This document shows, piece after piece, positions 45,034 to 55,872 of a stretch of DNA of 64,000 nucleotides (positions are counted from its first letter, which is position 1; every line of letters begins with the position of its first letter). Position numbers and translations under genes: made by a program. A model generated the notes under the pieces. It made no database searches and had not been told where the DNA came from. It was given only the letters and a program-made list of their open reading frames with translations. Origin of the DNA: Rutpela maculata (Eukaryota; Arthropoda; Insecta; Coleoptera; Cerambycidae); the NCBI GenBank assembly GCA_936432065.2, contig OW386290.2, positions 133,346,677 to 133,410,676 on the forward strand. Direction: 5' to 3'.

Positions 45034-47915
45034 CGTTAGTCCGGAAGAAAAGTGACATAACTCAAAAAACTAAATTTTTCAGTAGGAGCCATTTAAATTT
45101 TTATTTTTTTTTAAACTCGCACTGATCGAAATTATGAAGTGCGATACCTACATATTTCTACTGCTGATAAGTACGTACCATTCATTAATTGAATTAACTC
45201 AGGGACCTTATGTATCGGTTACTATTTTTGAGAAATCGCCCCTAAAAATTAGGGGGTCACTCCTTATTTTGACTTGTGTCACTTTTCATGTGAAACTAAT
45301 TGTGTTTTTTGAGTTAAATTATTGAAAAAATAAAAAACAAATTTATGACATATTTTTATTTTAATACCTACAGTTTCTGATTAATACACACTACAAAATA
45401 TTGGATTATATTAGGTTATATTACACGCAAGAGTTATAAATTTTGATAAAATGGCAAATAAAACTTTGGAATACATTTTTTTAAAATAGAGTAAACCATT
45501 TTTTTATTTGCAGCAATTGGTTGTCTGCTCTTATATTCTTTTTGTAAAACAACTTCTGGAACTTCACTGGCCTTAAGGACATTCTGGATTGTAGGGGTTG
45601 TATAATCCCAACACGCCTGAATTCTGTGACTTTGTAGGACTTTTTGTAAAAAAATGTTCCTACTCTTAAAATTTTTACTTGATTTATCTTACAATCCTCC
45701 CCGTCAATATTTTTCATTTTTTTGGAAATCCAATATCAGCCGCTAAGGTTTTCTAATCGTAAATGTCATCGTAACACATTTCATTTACTTTATAAGGCTG
45801 ACCAGTTTTTTTAGCACATCTTATGAGAGAAATATAATGCTCAGGAACAAAAATGGGTCCGGCCTTTTTGGCCCGACTCACTTGTTGCTCAATTACAGAA
45901 TGGGCGTTGTCACCTTCATTCTAACTGTGTCCAACTACAAGAAACTAGTGTGTTATACTTTTTATCCACTTGCATTTAGAGATTGCGTACATGTAAATTG
46001 CAACCAGATATCGATTTTTCTGCTGGCCACCGCTATTGTCGGAATAAAAAATCAACTTCATTCGAGCCATCGGTAGTGTTGTGCTCTTCATCTTTCAGGA
46101 TCCTATTTCGTTTGATCCTCTCTGGGCTTCACCTTCATGCCAAACGAAACATTGACCATCATTTGTTTTCAAATTGAATACAGTCAGATTATAGACACCC
46201 AACTTAGATACGTAATAAAAAGAAGAAGCCCGCCCTATAGGACAAGGGAGAACAGCTGGAAGGTCATACACAGCTACTACGGTATTATTTTCTGCTGTTT
46301 TGTCTTTTTGTTTCTCATCTCGAGACAATTTGGTCTCGTCCAGGTGAGAATTATAATTAGTTTCTAATTCGGCCTTTTCATCTTCCGTAGCATTTGAATA
46401 AGCTTTACATAGTTCACACTGATCCTTTTTAGGAAGGAAAAAGGACAAGTTAAACTCTTCATTAAAAATTCGGGAATACATCATGTAGTTGGCAGAAGGA
46501 AGTTTATTTTCTTTGCAGTTCGCTAATAATCCCTGTGAAGATCGGCGATAGATTTACTTCCATCTATGTACTCCTTTGATGTCACGGCACGACAATAGTG
46601 ACTAGGTATTCGGGGTATAGAGTTTATATGATTTCGAATGCCATTTTTAATTTCCTCGTCTACTTTGGCATGCTTTCCGTGTCTTCCTCTAAGGTCTTCA
46701 GAAATCAGTTGCCACTGATCTGGGTTACGTAAACGTTTTTTACCTTTTTTCTTGGGTTTCACATGGATTTTAACTTTTCTTTTTTTGTTGTTGTCACCTG
46801 TTTCATTTATGATGTTTTCAGCAAAATCATTTCTTTCAGTTATATCCTCTAGTGGCACAGCCTCAATTTCTTCATTACTAGAAGAGCTTGAAAAATCGGT
46901 TGTACTATAATCTGGGTCAGCTACAGAGTCGTCTGAGTCGGTTGTGTAAAAATTGAGTTCATCTGAGTCGTTGTCTTCACGATTTTTTACTAGAAGATCA
47001 TCCAGATTGGTGTTATTCTGGTTTCCTGTGAATAGTAAGCAATGTTGTACTAAACAATATTAGACTATAAGAATATTATGATAATATTGATTTATGAAAT
47101 GGGGTATTACCCAGGTTTATGCCGCTAGTGCTAGGTTCGCACTCATTTATGTGGTTAGTGGAAATATCTGGCCTTGTATCAGTCGATGTAAATGTGCAAC
47201 CTTTATCTGAAACAGTTAAAAGATCTCAATTTAAATCAGTATACTAAGAATAAAACAATTTGTATATACCGATTTATAAACTAAAAGTGCACTAGTACTA
47301 ACCTCCCTCTGATACGCTACTGCTCAAGTTATTCTTCTGATAACTAGAAATTTTCCATTCATGTTTATTTGAACCTAATAAATTTGGTTCGTTTTTCTGC
47401 TGACTAGATATCTTTAGAATTAAACACTAATTTTGAATAATAAAAAGTGCAATGTTTCATGATTTGACAATTAAAATTAATATTCAATAAACGAGAATAG
47501 TCACATCTGAGAAAAAAAAACGTGCAAAATGATGAAAAATGACTCAATTCTAAATAATACCATGCGTGATAAAATTAACTGTACTCACCTTAACAAGAAA
47601 AGTGTACCAACTTTAGAAATGTCACTTTTCTCCAATAAATAACACATAAAAACAGTCACTTTTCGAAATGTGTCGATTTTCTTGTTAACACCATAAGTCC
47701 ACACTTCAAATGTCAAGACGCAACTAAACATATGACGTTTTTCTTCAATAAATCACTAGGGAGGAGAAGTGACACTAGTGCCACCTTTCGGCTATTAGTA
47801 TAAATTAAGTTATGACATTTTTCTTGTGAAAAGTATACGTCTTTGGTAGTCATTTTTTACAAAAAAACAAAAAAGAGCGTTTTTTGACTTGTGTCGCTTT
47901 TCTTCCGGACTAACG
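45034..47915 (-). mobile_element. GGQN-family DNA transposon nested in element D (element D2)
   Basis: Termini CGTTAGTCCGGAAGAAAAGT (45034) and CTTTTCTTCCGGACTAACG (ends 47915) are inverted repeats of about 40 bp with a few changes. AAAT flanks both ends (45030-45033 and 47916-47919), a 4-bp target duplication. GTCACTTTTC or its complement recurs near both ends (45049, 45278, 47621, 47655, 47765 and, as GTCGCTTTTC, 47892), which suggests transposase binding sites. The interior carries a decayed GGQ-motif gene on the minus strand. The architecture equals that of element B. Confidence 0.85.
45484..47030 (-). pseudogene. GGQN-family putative transposase (DUF7869-like), copy D2
   Basis: Read on the minus strand: an acidic N-terminal region (DDLLVKNREDNDSDELNFY), a basic patch (KRKVKIHVKPKKKGKKRLRN) and GKHAKVDEEIKNGIRNHINS with SHYCRAVTSKEYIDGS (46523-46858). 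A frameshift follows, then a block with FFLPKKDQCELCKAYSN, KQKDKTAENN, GVYNLTVFNLKT and WHEGEAQRGSNEIGS (46095-46484). Next come FYSDNSGGQQKNRYLVAIYM and VGHS, an in-frame stop, NEGDNAHSVIEQQV, a second stop and the end piece (45484-45717). The order PKKDxCxxC, WHE-RGSNEI, SDNxGGQ, VGHS is what I recall for this insect family. About 50-100 residues between KKRLRNPDQW and the RGRHGKH block seem to be missing. Several stops make it inactive. Confidence 0.75.
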
Positions 47916-48194
47916 AAATGCGCCTACTTAATTTTCAAACGCTGTCAAAACTGACATAATATTTGTTGAATAATATTGTTGACTAGTAAACTAAATCCAG
48001 ATTTTACTAAATAACTAAATAAATATGATCGTAGGTAAAGTATAGTACATAATTCGAGTTGTAAGGCAATTACGCACTCATGGAAATACGCACTCGCCGC
48101 TACGCGGCATCGTGCGTAACTTTTCCATTCGTGCGTAATATGCTTCTTACATCACTCATTACGTAATATACTATTACATACGTAATCTGATCTT

Positions 48195-48560
48195 TGGAAA
48201 TGCTTTCATTGTTGCCAAATGTACCAAGTACTTCCTGATTTTTTTTTGTCATTTTTAAGGAGTTCAAACGGTTTTAGTTTCCCTTTTCTGGAGAAGCTGC
48301 CGTGTAGTCACACCCTGTTACAGAATTGAATGCTGGTAGAGATTTACAAACATTAAATCCTAGCGCATTGAAAATTGCATTGACATCTGCAAATTGACAA
48401 GTATTTTTGGATACAATTCCAACTTCCATCCATATATTTACTGATCAATGTGATGCATATTTCCTAAAATAATTATTAGGATGTCTGTGTCAGAGGCTCT
48501 AATTACAACATTACTGTTTTTTTTTTATTTTGGATAAATGGTAAATAATTCGACCATCAG
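48195..48560 (-). pseudogene. Inverted partial copy of the PIN/XPG core in element D
   Basis: This minus-strand segment is the reverse complement of about 48725-49110, sharing GTAATTAGAGCCTCTGACAC, then AATATGCATCACATTGATCA and CAAAACCGTTTGAAC-type text with changes. It includes the VIRASDTD region of the gene. With the plus-strand copy it forms a palindrome around a loop at about 48561-48724. Confidence 0.7.
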
Positions 48561-48565
48561 ACTTC

Positions 48566-50062
48566 ATGAAAGCACTTCGTAACGACAATTTTAAACAGGC
48601 TTTGTTCAAGTTTTTTTGTGAGTTTTGGCAAAATGATATGTTTGTGAAAATACTTCAAAATAAAACTTTATACGCAAATTGTAACGAGTGTTACATTGAC
48701 ATACTAAATTACTACCACGAAAAGGCTGATAGCCGAATTATTTACCATTTACCCAAAATAAAAAAAACAGTAATGTTGTAATTAGAGCCTCTGACACAGA
48801 TATCTTAATAGTTATTTTAGAAAATATGCATCACATTGATCAGTCTGTAAATGTATGAATGGAAGTTGGAATTGTATCCAAAAATACTTGTCGATTTGTA
48901 TATGTCAATGCAATTTTCAATGCACTAATGTTTGTAAATCTCTATCAGTATTCCATTCTTTAACAGACTACACGCCAGCTTTCTCCAGAAAAAGGAAACT
49001 AAAACCGTTTGAACTCCTTAAAAATGACAAAAAAAAGCAGGAAGTATTTGGTACATTTGCCAACAATGAAACCATTTCTAAAGATCAGATTACGTATGTA
49101 GAAAAATTAATTCGTGCTATTTATGGGAAATCTACATTATGTGATTAGAGAATATTATTTAGGTATTATGCAAATCACATCTTACACACTTTTTTATTTA
49201 TTATGAAAATACCTACTTTCTGTATATTGTTGCCCTAATCTGGGCACGCTAATATACTAGTTAGGTAAATACTTTAAAACACTCATTATTGGAGAACCAA
49301 TCAAAACAACTACTCTTCTAGCTAATACTGACGAAGTATTGAATTACATGATAGGATTCTTAGCATTTTAAAGAAAAAAAATATATTGAAAATATTTCAA
49401 TCGTTTATTTACATTTAGTCATCACACTTTTTTATTTAATATGAAATTATTTACTTTCTGTATATTGGTACCTTAATCGGGTCACGCTAATATACTACTT
49501 AGGAAAACACTTTAAAACACTCATTATTGGAAAACCAATCAAAACAACTACTCTTCTAGCAATATACAGAAAGTAGGTATTTTCATAATAAATAAAAAAG
49601 TGTGTAAGATGTGATTTGCATAATACCTAAATAATATTCTCTAAACATGATAAAAGCAAATAAATAAAAAATAATTAATTGTAAAAAATACATTATGTGA
49701 TGTCAATAAAGCTCGATTCGACATTTTCTACTCTCATTGTAAACCAAAACCAAATCAGGGTCCATTCGATAACCTGAAAAAATTTGATAGTACTATGTTT
49801 CCTCCATGCAAGAACGTATTGCTTTTAAAAGTACAAAGAACGAATCAAATATGTGCCATATATAATAGTGCCACCGAAAAACAACCAAAATTTTATAACC
49901 ACTCAGAAAATGGTTGGAATTTAAATGATAATAAGTTTTCGCCGATTTGGTTTGATGGATCTCAATTACCTAGTGCCCTAGACGAAATAGTTGTACTCAA
50001 AATCGGCATGGAGCAAAGGGATATTGATGATGAAAATGAAGAGGATTTTAGTGATTCATGTG
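48566..50062 (+). pseudogene. PIN/XPG-family protein, copy D (plus strand)
   Basis: The first piece (48566-48778) ends YHEKADSRIIYHLPKI. In the next frame VVIRASDTDILIVILENM follows, the EADxxI and DTDx acids of the core. After further damage the text reaches FSRKGKLKPFELL (the FTGCDT-GKGK block region) and EVFGTFANNETISKDQI (48855-49148). A MITE (49146-49690) interrupts at TLCD. The last piece (49700-50062) has FDIFYSHCKPKQNQ, then WFDGSQLPSALDEIV, and ends in an acidic stretch (QRDIDDENEEDFSDSC) before a LINE breaks the arm. No CXC-like tail is present, so this is a separate subfamily from A, E and F. Confidence 0.7.
49146..49690. mobile_element. MITE inside the copy-D gene
   Basis: TAGAGAATATTATTTAGGTA at 49146 mirrors TACCTAAATAATATTCTCTA near 49645, and the arms match for more than 80 bp. 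ACATTATGTGAT occurs on both sides (49134-49145 and 49688-49699). The right side has about 40 extra bases (CATGATAAAAGCAAATAAAT) that also occur near 13370, so the left end has lost bases. Inside, a block with CACGCTAATATACTA, ACTTTAAAACACTCATTATT and AACTACTCTTCTAGC is present twice, 235 bp apart. Confidence 0.72.
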
Positions 50063-50063
50063 A

Positions 50064-51074
50064 TGACGAAGATAGAATAGAATAGAATAGAATGAAGTTT
50101 ATTTACGAACAGATAATAATAATTACAACTACAAATAATTATACAACGGTGTAAATAAACTTAATACTTCAAAGAAGTGCCATGCAGGTACTGTACATGA
50201 AGAACACAAACAAGTATAGACATTAACTTAAAAACTATAATGTGAAAACTATAAATACCTAAATATATAAATAAAAATATAACGCATCTACTCATATAAT
50301 ATGACACCCATTATATAAATAAGAACATACAGTGCTTAGACTTTGACAGTAATGAATATACAAAATAAATATTTAGATGCACTGGAGGACCATAATATTA
50401 TTATTAATTTAAAATAATGTATTGAGGAATGGTTTGGGATTTACAACGTAATGAATTTCTTCTCTAGGGACTTCTAAAATGTATTTTTTTATTTCATTTT
50501 TTGCTCTATTAAAAACAGTAGTATGCTTCATCCTATTAGGTATTTTATTATATGCCCGTGTGAAGCATCGTTGACCACAAGTAGTGTTTGTTTTTGGGAC
50601 TCTAATGTGGTTTCTTCGATTTTCTCTTGCTTGTTGCTGTTGTTGCGTGTCTTCGTTTATTTGCGCATTAGATTGCCATTGATATATTGCACACTGTAAG
50701 AAGAATAGTAATCTAATATCCATTACCTTGGTCTCTTTAAACAATTCATTTGTTCTTTATTGAGAATAATTTTCAATATTCTCTTTTGCAAAGAGTCTAG
50801 ATGTTTCAAATGTGAGTCGAGAACTCCTCCCCAACCCAGAATCCCATATACTAGATGTGATTCAACAAGAGAATGGTACAGAATCTTTAATTGTTTAATA
50901 TCTAAAATTTGTTTCAAACCTTTAAATCTGTATATTAATTTTCTTAATTTGTTAGATATGTAACCTATATGTATATCCCATTTAACTTGTGAATCAATTA
51001 TTATACCTAAATATTTCATGGATGACGAATAGTTATTTTTCTTTAGATTTATTATCAAACAAAACAAAAAAACC
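50064..51074 (-). pseudogene. 5'-truncated LINE in the right arm of element D
   Basis: The minus strand holds the end of a LINE ORF2: MKYLGIIIDSQVKWDIHIGY, then LVESHLVYGILGWGGVLDSH (50723-51067). A frameshift leads to PKTNTTCGQRCFTRAYNKIP, then FNRAKNEIKKYILE (50409-50744), with a non-coding 3' part after it. The 3' end on the minus strand runs into a TATTC repeat (50073-50092), a microsatellite-type tail. The RT catalytic core is absent. The copy separates GATTCATGTGA from TTGCTATTTTTATTTACTAC of element D, which are adjacent in the left arm. Confidence 0.82.
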
Positions 51075-51611
51075 TTGCTATTTTTATTTACTACTATTGT
51101 TTTGTATTGCTGTTGTTTCTTGTATACGAAGTTGTTTTGCCTACATATTCACGGAAGTCTGACAAACAAAATAATAATTGTAGTAGTTTTCCTAGTGCAT
51201 TGTCAAATTTACGAACATGTACTCAATAAAACCCTGTACCGACTTTGGCATTATTCTTTCAGGTTACATTTTCTAGAGCGTCTGCTCTTTGTAGTTGACC
51301 ATCTGCCGATCTTTTTGAAAAACATTTATGATCTACATAAAAAGACCTTTGATTTGAACCGAGGTGTGTACATGTACCTCATGAGGTAAGAAACGTCGGA
51401 ATTTTGGGCGTCGCAACGGGCGTCTGCTCTATGTATGCGTTCAAACACTGACGTCTGCCACACAAAATAAAAATTGTAATAGTTTTCCCAGTGAATTGTC
51501 ACGTGTTTAACCATGTACCCAATGAGGTAACTTTAGCGACTTCTTTGACGAGCTGTTATAATGAGAAGTTGTCCATTGAGCCCCGGCAGACGGTCGATTT
51601 TTTGCTACATA

Positions 51612-52781
51612 CAGAGCTGCCTAGTAGTTAACTACAATTGTAGTTTAACTACATTTTAACTACTAACTACAAGTACTTATAAGTAGTTGTGAATACACTG
51701 GTATTGTATTGAGTATCCACTACTCAAACTACTTTTTAAAAGTAGTTAAAACTACTAATATAATTTTAACTACTAAAGTAGTTGCAACTACTGTATGTGT
51801 TTTCATAGAATCTGTTTTTATATGTTTTTCTCAGAAATGTGCTTAATAAATATCCAGCCCAGTTGCTCAGTGACAAAAATAGTTTCAGATATATCCCCAA
51901 TAATAAACTTTAATAATATTAAATATGTATTAAATGAATTAAAAAGGTTGCAAATGGCAACAATGGAACAACATAAGTAAACTGTAAGATAGGTTGTCGG
52001 GGCGTATGTAGATACACTTTGCTTGCACACAGGTGTAGAATAGTATATTGTATTTGGGTGTGAAAGCAATACATTCCCGGCCAACAAGCATCGAAGTCCG
52101 AGAATGTATTGCTTTCACACCGAAGTACACATATTATTTTTTTGAAATCACAATCAATATTATTATAAATTAAAGAATTTGTATTAATGCATAACATTTC
52201 TTCATTACAATCTCACTGCTTACTAATAAATGCAATTTCAATGTGAGTTGATTTGTCTGTGTGTATTTATTTATTGTCTAAAATATACATAAAAAAAACT
52301 TACGGGAATGTTACTTTCCCGGCCTAGTAACATTCCCGTACGGTTTTGTTGATCGTCTTAGTAACGGACTAAAATACTGGAATTGTGCATTTTTCGATCT
52401 GAAATCGCGCCGAAAATGTATACATTGCCGATCGATTTCAGAAAAAAGCATTTTGTAACTTTTTGTCGCATATTGGCACAATCATTTTACAAATTATATA
52501 AGTATATTAGACTTTCCTGTTATGACATGTGACAAAGAAAGGTTTCAGTGTCTTACGTGCATAATTCTAGTGACCTAATTTCTTTCATCATGAAAAAAAT
52601 TTCATGCTGTGTAAATCTAAAGTGTACCTACAAAAGTAGTTGTAAATGTAATTGAAGACACGTAGTTAAACTACTCTTTCAAAATAAAAGTACTGGAGTA
52701 CTTTTCAACTACAATGTATTTTTAATAAGTACTCTGTAGTTGGTAGTTAACTACTTTTTTAAAAGTAGTTTGGCAGCTCTG
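51612..52781. mobile_element. hAT-type element with perfect 8-bp target duplication
   Basis: The 1170-bp element begins CAGAGCTGCC and ends GGCAGCTCTG. GCTACATA flanks it on both sides (51604-51611 and 52782-52789). Both ends carry many copies of GTAGTTAACTAC-type and AAAGTAGTT motifs, i.e. subterminal repeats. A hairpin TGTGAAAGCAATACATTC / GAATGTATTGCTTTCACA lies at 52057-52124. No transposase can be read, so it depends on an autonomous relative. Confidence 0.95.
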
Positions 52782-52952
52782 GCTACATATATGTAGTATT
52801 TTTAATACAAAAACTCAAACCTTTTGTACCCGATGAGGTAACTTATTTGCCTCTTGGCCGTAGGTCTATTTCTGATTTATGATGTATTTTACATGAGTTT
52901 ATACGTTTTTTCTAACATTTAAATAACAAATTGTTGCATAAAAATAACACAG

Positions 52953-53368
52953 TCACACAAAGAAAGTGTCTGCGGACCAGACCAGTATATCCTGATGTAT
53001 TTGGACCCGCTAAAACCGAATCCGAAGTCATAATTGTCAGATTGGTTCGTTTTTCACCCCTGACCCCAAAGAAACACCCCCCTCCCCAAAAAAATGGTCT
53101 GGTCCGCCGGACAAACCACTTTATTTGTTTTGAGGTTGTTTTTTGAGGTTAGAGGTGAAAAACGAGCGAATCTGACAATTCTGACTTCGAATTCGGTTTC
53201 AGATAGTCCAAATACATGAGGACCCGCTGGACAGACCATTTTTTGGAGGGTGTGTTTTCTTGAGGGTGAAAGACGAGCCGATCTGATATCGGATTAATTT
53301 TCAGCGGGTCCAAATACATAAGGATACACTGGTCTGGTCCGCATGCCAGACCACTTCTTTTTGTGTGG
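52953..53368. mobile_element. MITE with alternating internal units
   Basis: CACACAAAGAAAGTG (52953) mirrors CACTTCTTTTTGTGTG (ends 53367). TGCGGACCAGACCAGT mirrors ACTGGTCTGGTCCGCA. Between them a unit of roughly 110 bp (GGACCCGCTRRACAGACCA, TCTGACAATT, TTTTTCACCCC) alternates orientation about three times. There is no coding capacity. Confidence 0.7.
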
Positions 53369-53679
53369 CCGCGTAATCGATGCGATTTATTGTGTTTTAG
53401 TGTGTGTGTATATACATATTTCGAAATACAATTAATAATATTTTAAGGTCCAGAAATAAAATTTTTCTCTGAAATGGAGGAAACAAATGAGGAAAATTAT
53501 GTTTCTTTTGCAAAAATTTTCAAAAATTTACATCTCGGAGAAATTTTATAGTAAAGAGATGAGTAAAAAATTAAAATACGCATAATTTTCGTAACTAAAA
53601 CTTTTATTCTCTAACATGTATATTTTCTAAAATAAAGAAAAATTAGTTTAAAAAGGATTTCTTAACTATACATAAAACA
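53369..53679. other. Gene-free AT-rich stretch
   Basis: No coding pattern or repeat partner was seen. A short run TGTGTGTATATACATAT lies near 53402. Confidence 0.5.
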
Positions 53680-54130
53680 CTTAATAATAACCAGTTTGGA
53701 TTTCAAACCAACAAAAGTGCCAGCGACGTTATTTTTGCTTTTTTAGAAGAGATTTATCATAAAAGAAATGAGGCTGAGGGTGACGCGGCTGTGCATTTTA
53801 TTGCATAAATCATGAAAATTGCTACAGAAAATTCATTGTCATGGATAGAGGTAGCTCATTTTCCTGGATCCACTTCTACCTTAAGGGCCGTAGTCAAATA
53901 ATGAAATCTTCAGGAAAATACTCTAATAAGTTGGTAAGTTCCACAAGGGTCTGTTCTTGGCCCAGTTCTCTTCTTACTATATATAAATGACTTGGAAATG
54001 ATCAGTATATCGGAAAGTTTTACGCTTTTGGCTGATGACACCGCCACTTTGCGGATAAACAATTTGGGAAGGCCGTGCAAAAATCTGAACTGATAAATTC
54101 TAATATAATTTACATTTTGGTAAAACCACC
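53680..54130 (+). pseudogene. LINE RT fragment
   Basis: The plus strand reads NQFGFQTNKSASDVIFAFLE, an RT block before motif A. After damage comes GSVLGPVLFLLYINDLEM, then the motif C region TLLADDTATLRINN with both catalytic Asp intact. Motif A is lost in a decayed part between them. It is a separate LINE remnant in the large intron, opposite in direction to the host gene. Confidence 0.78.
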
Positions 54131-54210
54131 AAAACAAATATTGTTTTGTGTTATATTTCAACTGTGTCAATGAGTATTATTTCTTTAGACAATAAAGTTT
54201 TTCTCTCTAT

Positions 54211-55505
54211 ATACCGGGTGGAAACGAATAGTGGCCACCCCTGTAACTTCCTTGTTTTTGGAGATATCGGGATGAAATTTTGTATGGTGAAATTAGGTAA
54301 GATTTACAACTTTTTGCTACTATCTGCCATATTTATCACTTCCGGTTTCACCGGAAATGGCCCCAATGGTCTTTTCTAAATGGACCACCCTGTATGTTTT
54401 TACATTTTTAAAATAAAGATCACATTTTGGATACACTTATTCTATTTTGAACAATTTATACTGTGTTGCACGAAAAATAATTCGAATTTTAGTTATCAAT
54501 CCAGATGGCTGCGAATATGTTAAAATTAATTTTATTCCAATGTAATTCATATAAAAAATACGAAAACGTCAATATGTCCAATAATACTTCATACAGGGTG
54601 CTGTAAACTCATTAAAATCACATTTTTCAAAATGACTCATTTTTTTTAAATATTATGATATGGGCAACCCGGTTATTCAGAAAGCTCTATTCAGTAGGGG
54701 TTAAACGGTACCAAAAGTTTCGTAATGTGTAATCGTTACCGGCAGGACAATTTTTCTTAAGATTTATATCTAGCTTCAATTAAACTTGTATCAACCCTGT
54801 ATATTTGTGTTAATATTTTATGATATGCAACAAGAATGAGCCAGAGGCCCATTCTGTCTCCTGCGGAGGGTGGCATGTCATAAAATATTAACACAAATAT
54901 ACAGGGTTGATCAATATTTAAATGAAGTTAGATATAAATCATAAATTTCTTAAGAAAAATTGTCATTCCTGCTGGTAACGATTACACATTACGGAACTTT
55001 TGGTACCGTTTAACCCCTACTAAATAGAGCTTTCTGAATATCCGGGTGGCCCATATCATAATGTTTAAAACAAATGAGTCATTTTGAAAAATGTGATATT
55101 AATGAGTTTACAGCACCCTGTATGATGTATTACTGGACATATTGACGTTTTCATATTTTTTATATGAATTACATTGGAACAAAATTAATTTTAACATATT
55201 CGCAGCCATCTAGATTGATAACTAAAATTCGAACTATTTTTCGTGCAACACTGTATAAATTGTTCAAAATAGTATAAATTTATCCAAAATGTGATTTTTA
55301 TTTCAAAAATGTAAAAACATACAATGTGGACCATTTAGAAAAGACTATTGGGGCCATTTCCGGTGAAACCGGAAGTGATAAATATAGCGGATAGGTCTGA
55401 AAAAGTTGGAAATCTTACCTAATTTCACCATACAAAATTTCATCCCGATATCTTTAAAAACAAGGAAGTTACAGGAGTGGCCCACTATTCGTTTACACCC
55501 GGTAT
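54211..55505. repeat. 1.3-kb palindrome with a 54-bp loop
   Basis: Arms of about 613-628 bp (54211-54823 and 54878-55505) are near-perfect reverse complements, beginning ACCGGGTGGAAACGAATAGT and meeting at GTTAATATTTTATGA / TCATAAAATATTAAC. The arms contain GGAAGTTACAGG-type text, CACTTCCGGTTTCACCGGAA, CAGGGTGCTGTAAACTCATT and ACAGGGTTGAT. The outer part belongs to the same repeat family as 1844-2036. There is no coding sequence. If transcribed as part of the large intron it would form a very long hairpin. Confidence 0.92.
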
Positions 55506-55872
55506 ATTCCAAACATTGTTTCTTAACTGTTGAAGATTTTTAGTTAAGAAAAAACTTGCCAAGCTTCTCACCCCCATAAAACCCCCTTCCATGAGATTGG
55601 GTGGTAATTTTATTAAATTTATTCCTTGGTGACCAATGAACAATTCTGCCAAATAAAGTGGGGCAATTTTTTTCTTAATTGAACTACTATTTTTATTGCT
55701 CTGTTATAAACAATATTAATTTTTTACTCGATGTTGGTAAGAAATATATTTTTCTTTTGTAGACGAGGTATACGTAAATCCATCTGACCGCAAATTCAAA
55801 ACTGTACAACATCTGCTTTGTTAAATAAATAAGCGTTTAACAATAATACCGAGTACTTATTTGCCTTGCAGC
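55506..55872. other. Gene-free stretch
   Basis: AT-rich unassigned sequence with no coding pattern. The adjoining hAT element starts at its right end. Confidence 0.5.

Larger units (their letters stand above)
43837..52868. mobile_element. PIN/XPG-family transposon with four nested insertions (element D)
   Basis: The ends TAGACCTACGGCCAAGAGG (43837) and CCTCTTGGCCGTAGGTCTA (ends 52868) are perfect inverted repeats. TTT flanks both sides (43834-43836 and 52869-52871), a possible 3-bp target duplication, though weak because it is low complexity. The left arm (43837-44845) mirrors right-arm pieces at 49700-50062, 51075-51611 and 52790-52868. Those pieces are separated by a LINE (50064-51074) and a hAT element (51612-52781). 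Element D2 (45034-47915) and a MITE (49146-49690) are further insertions. The arms contain the 3' part of the PIN/XPG-family gene, so the gene end is itself part of the inverted repeat. Confidence 0.85.

Noticed and set aside
48061..48180. Palindrome-rich GCGTAAT/ATTACGC stretch as a regulatory region
   Set aside because: Short palindromes such as CGCTACGCGGC and TACGTAAT are present, but nothing links them to a function or a gene start.
54146..54379. Plus-strand frame of 77 codons
   Set aside because: It starts in the RT remnant's tail and runs into the palindrome arm; the mirror arm and related repeats show the sequence is non-coding repeat.
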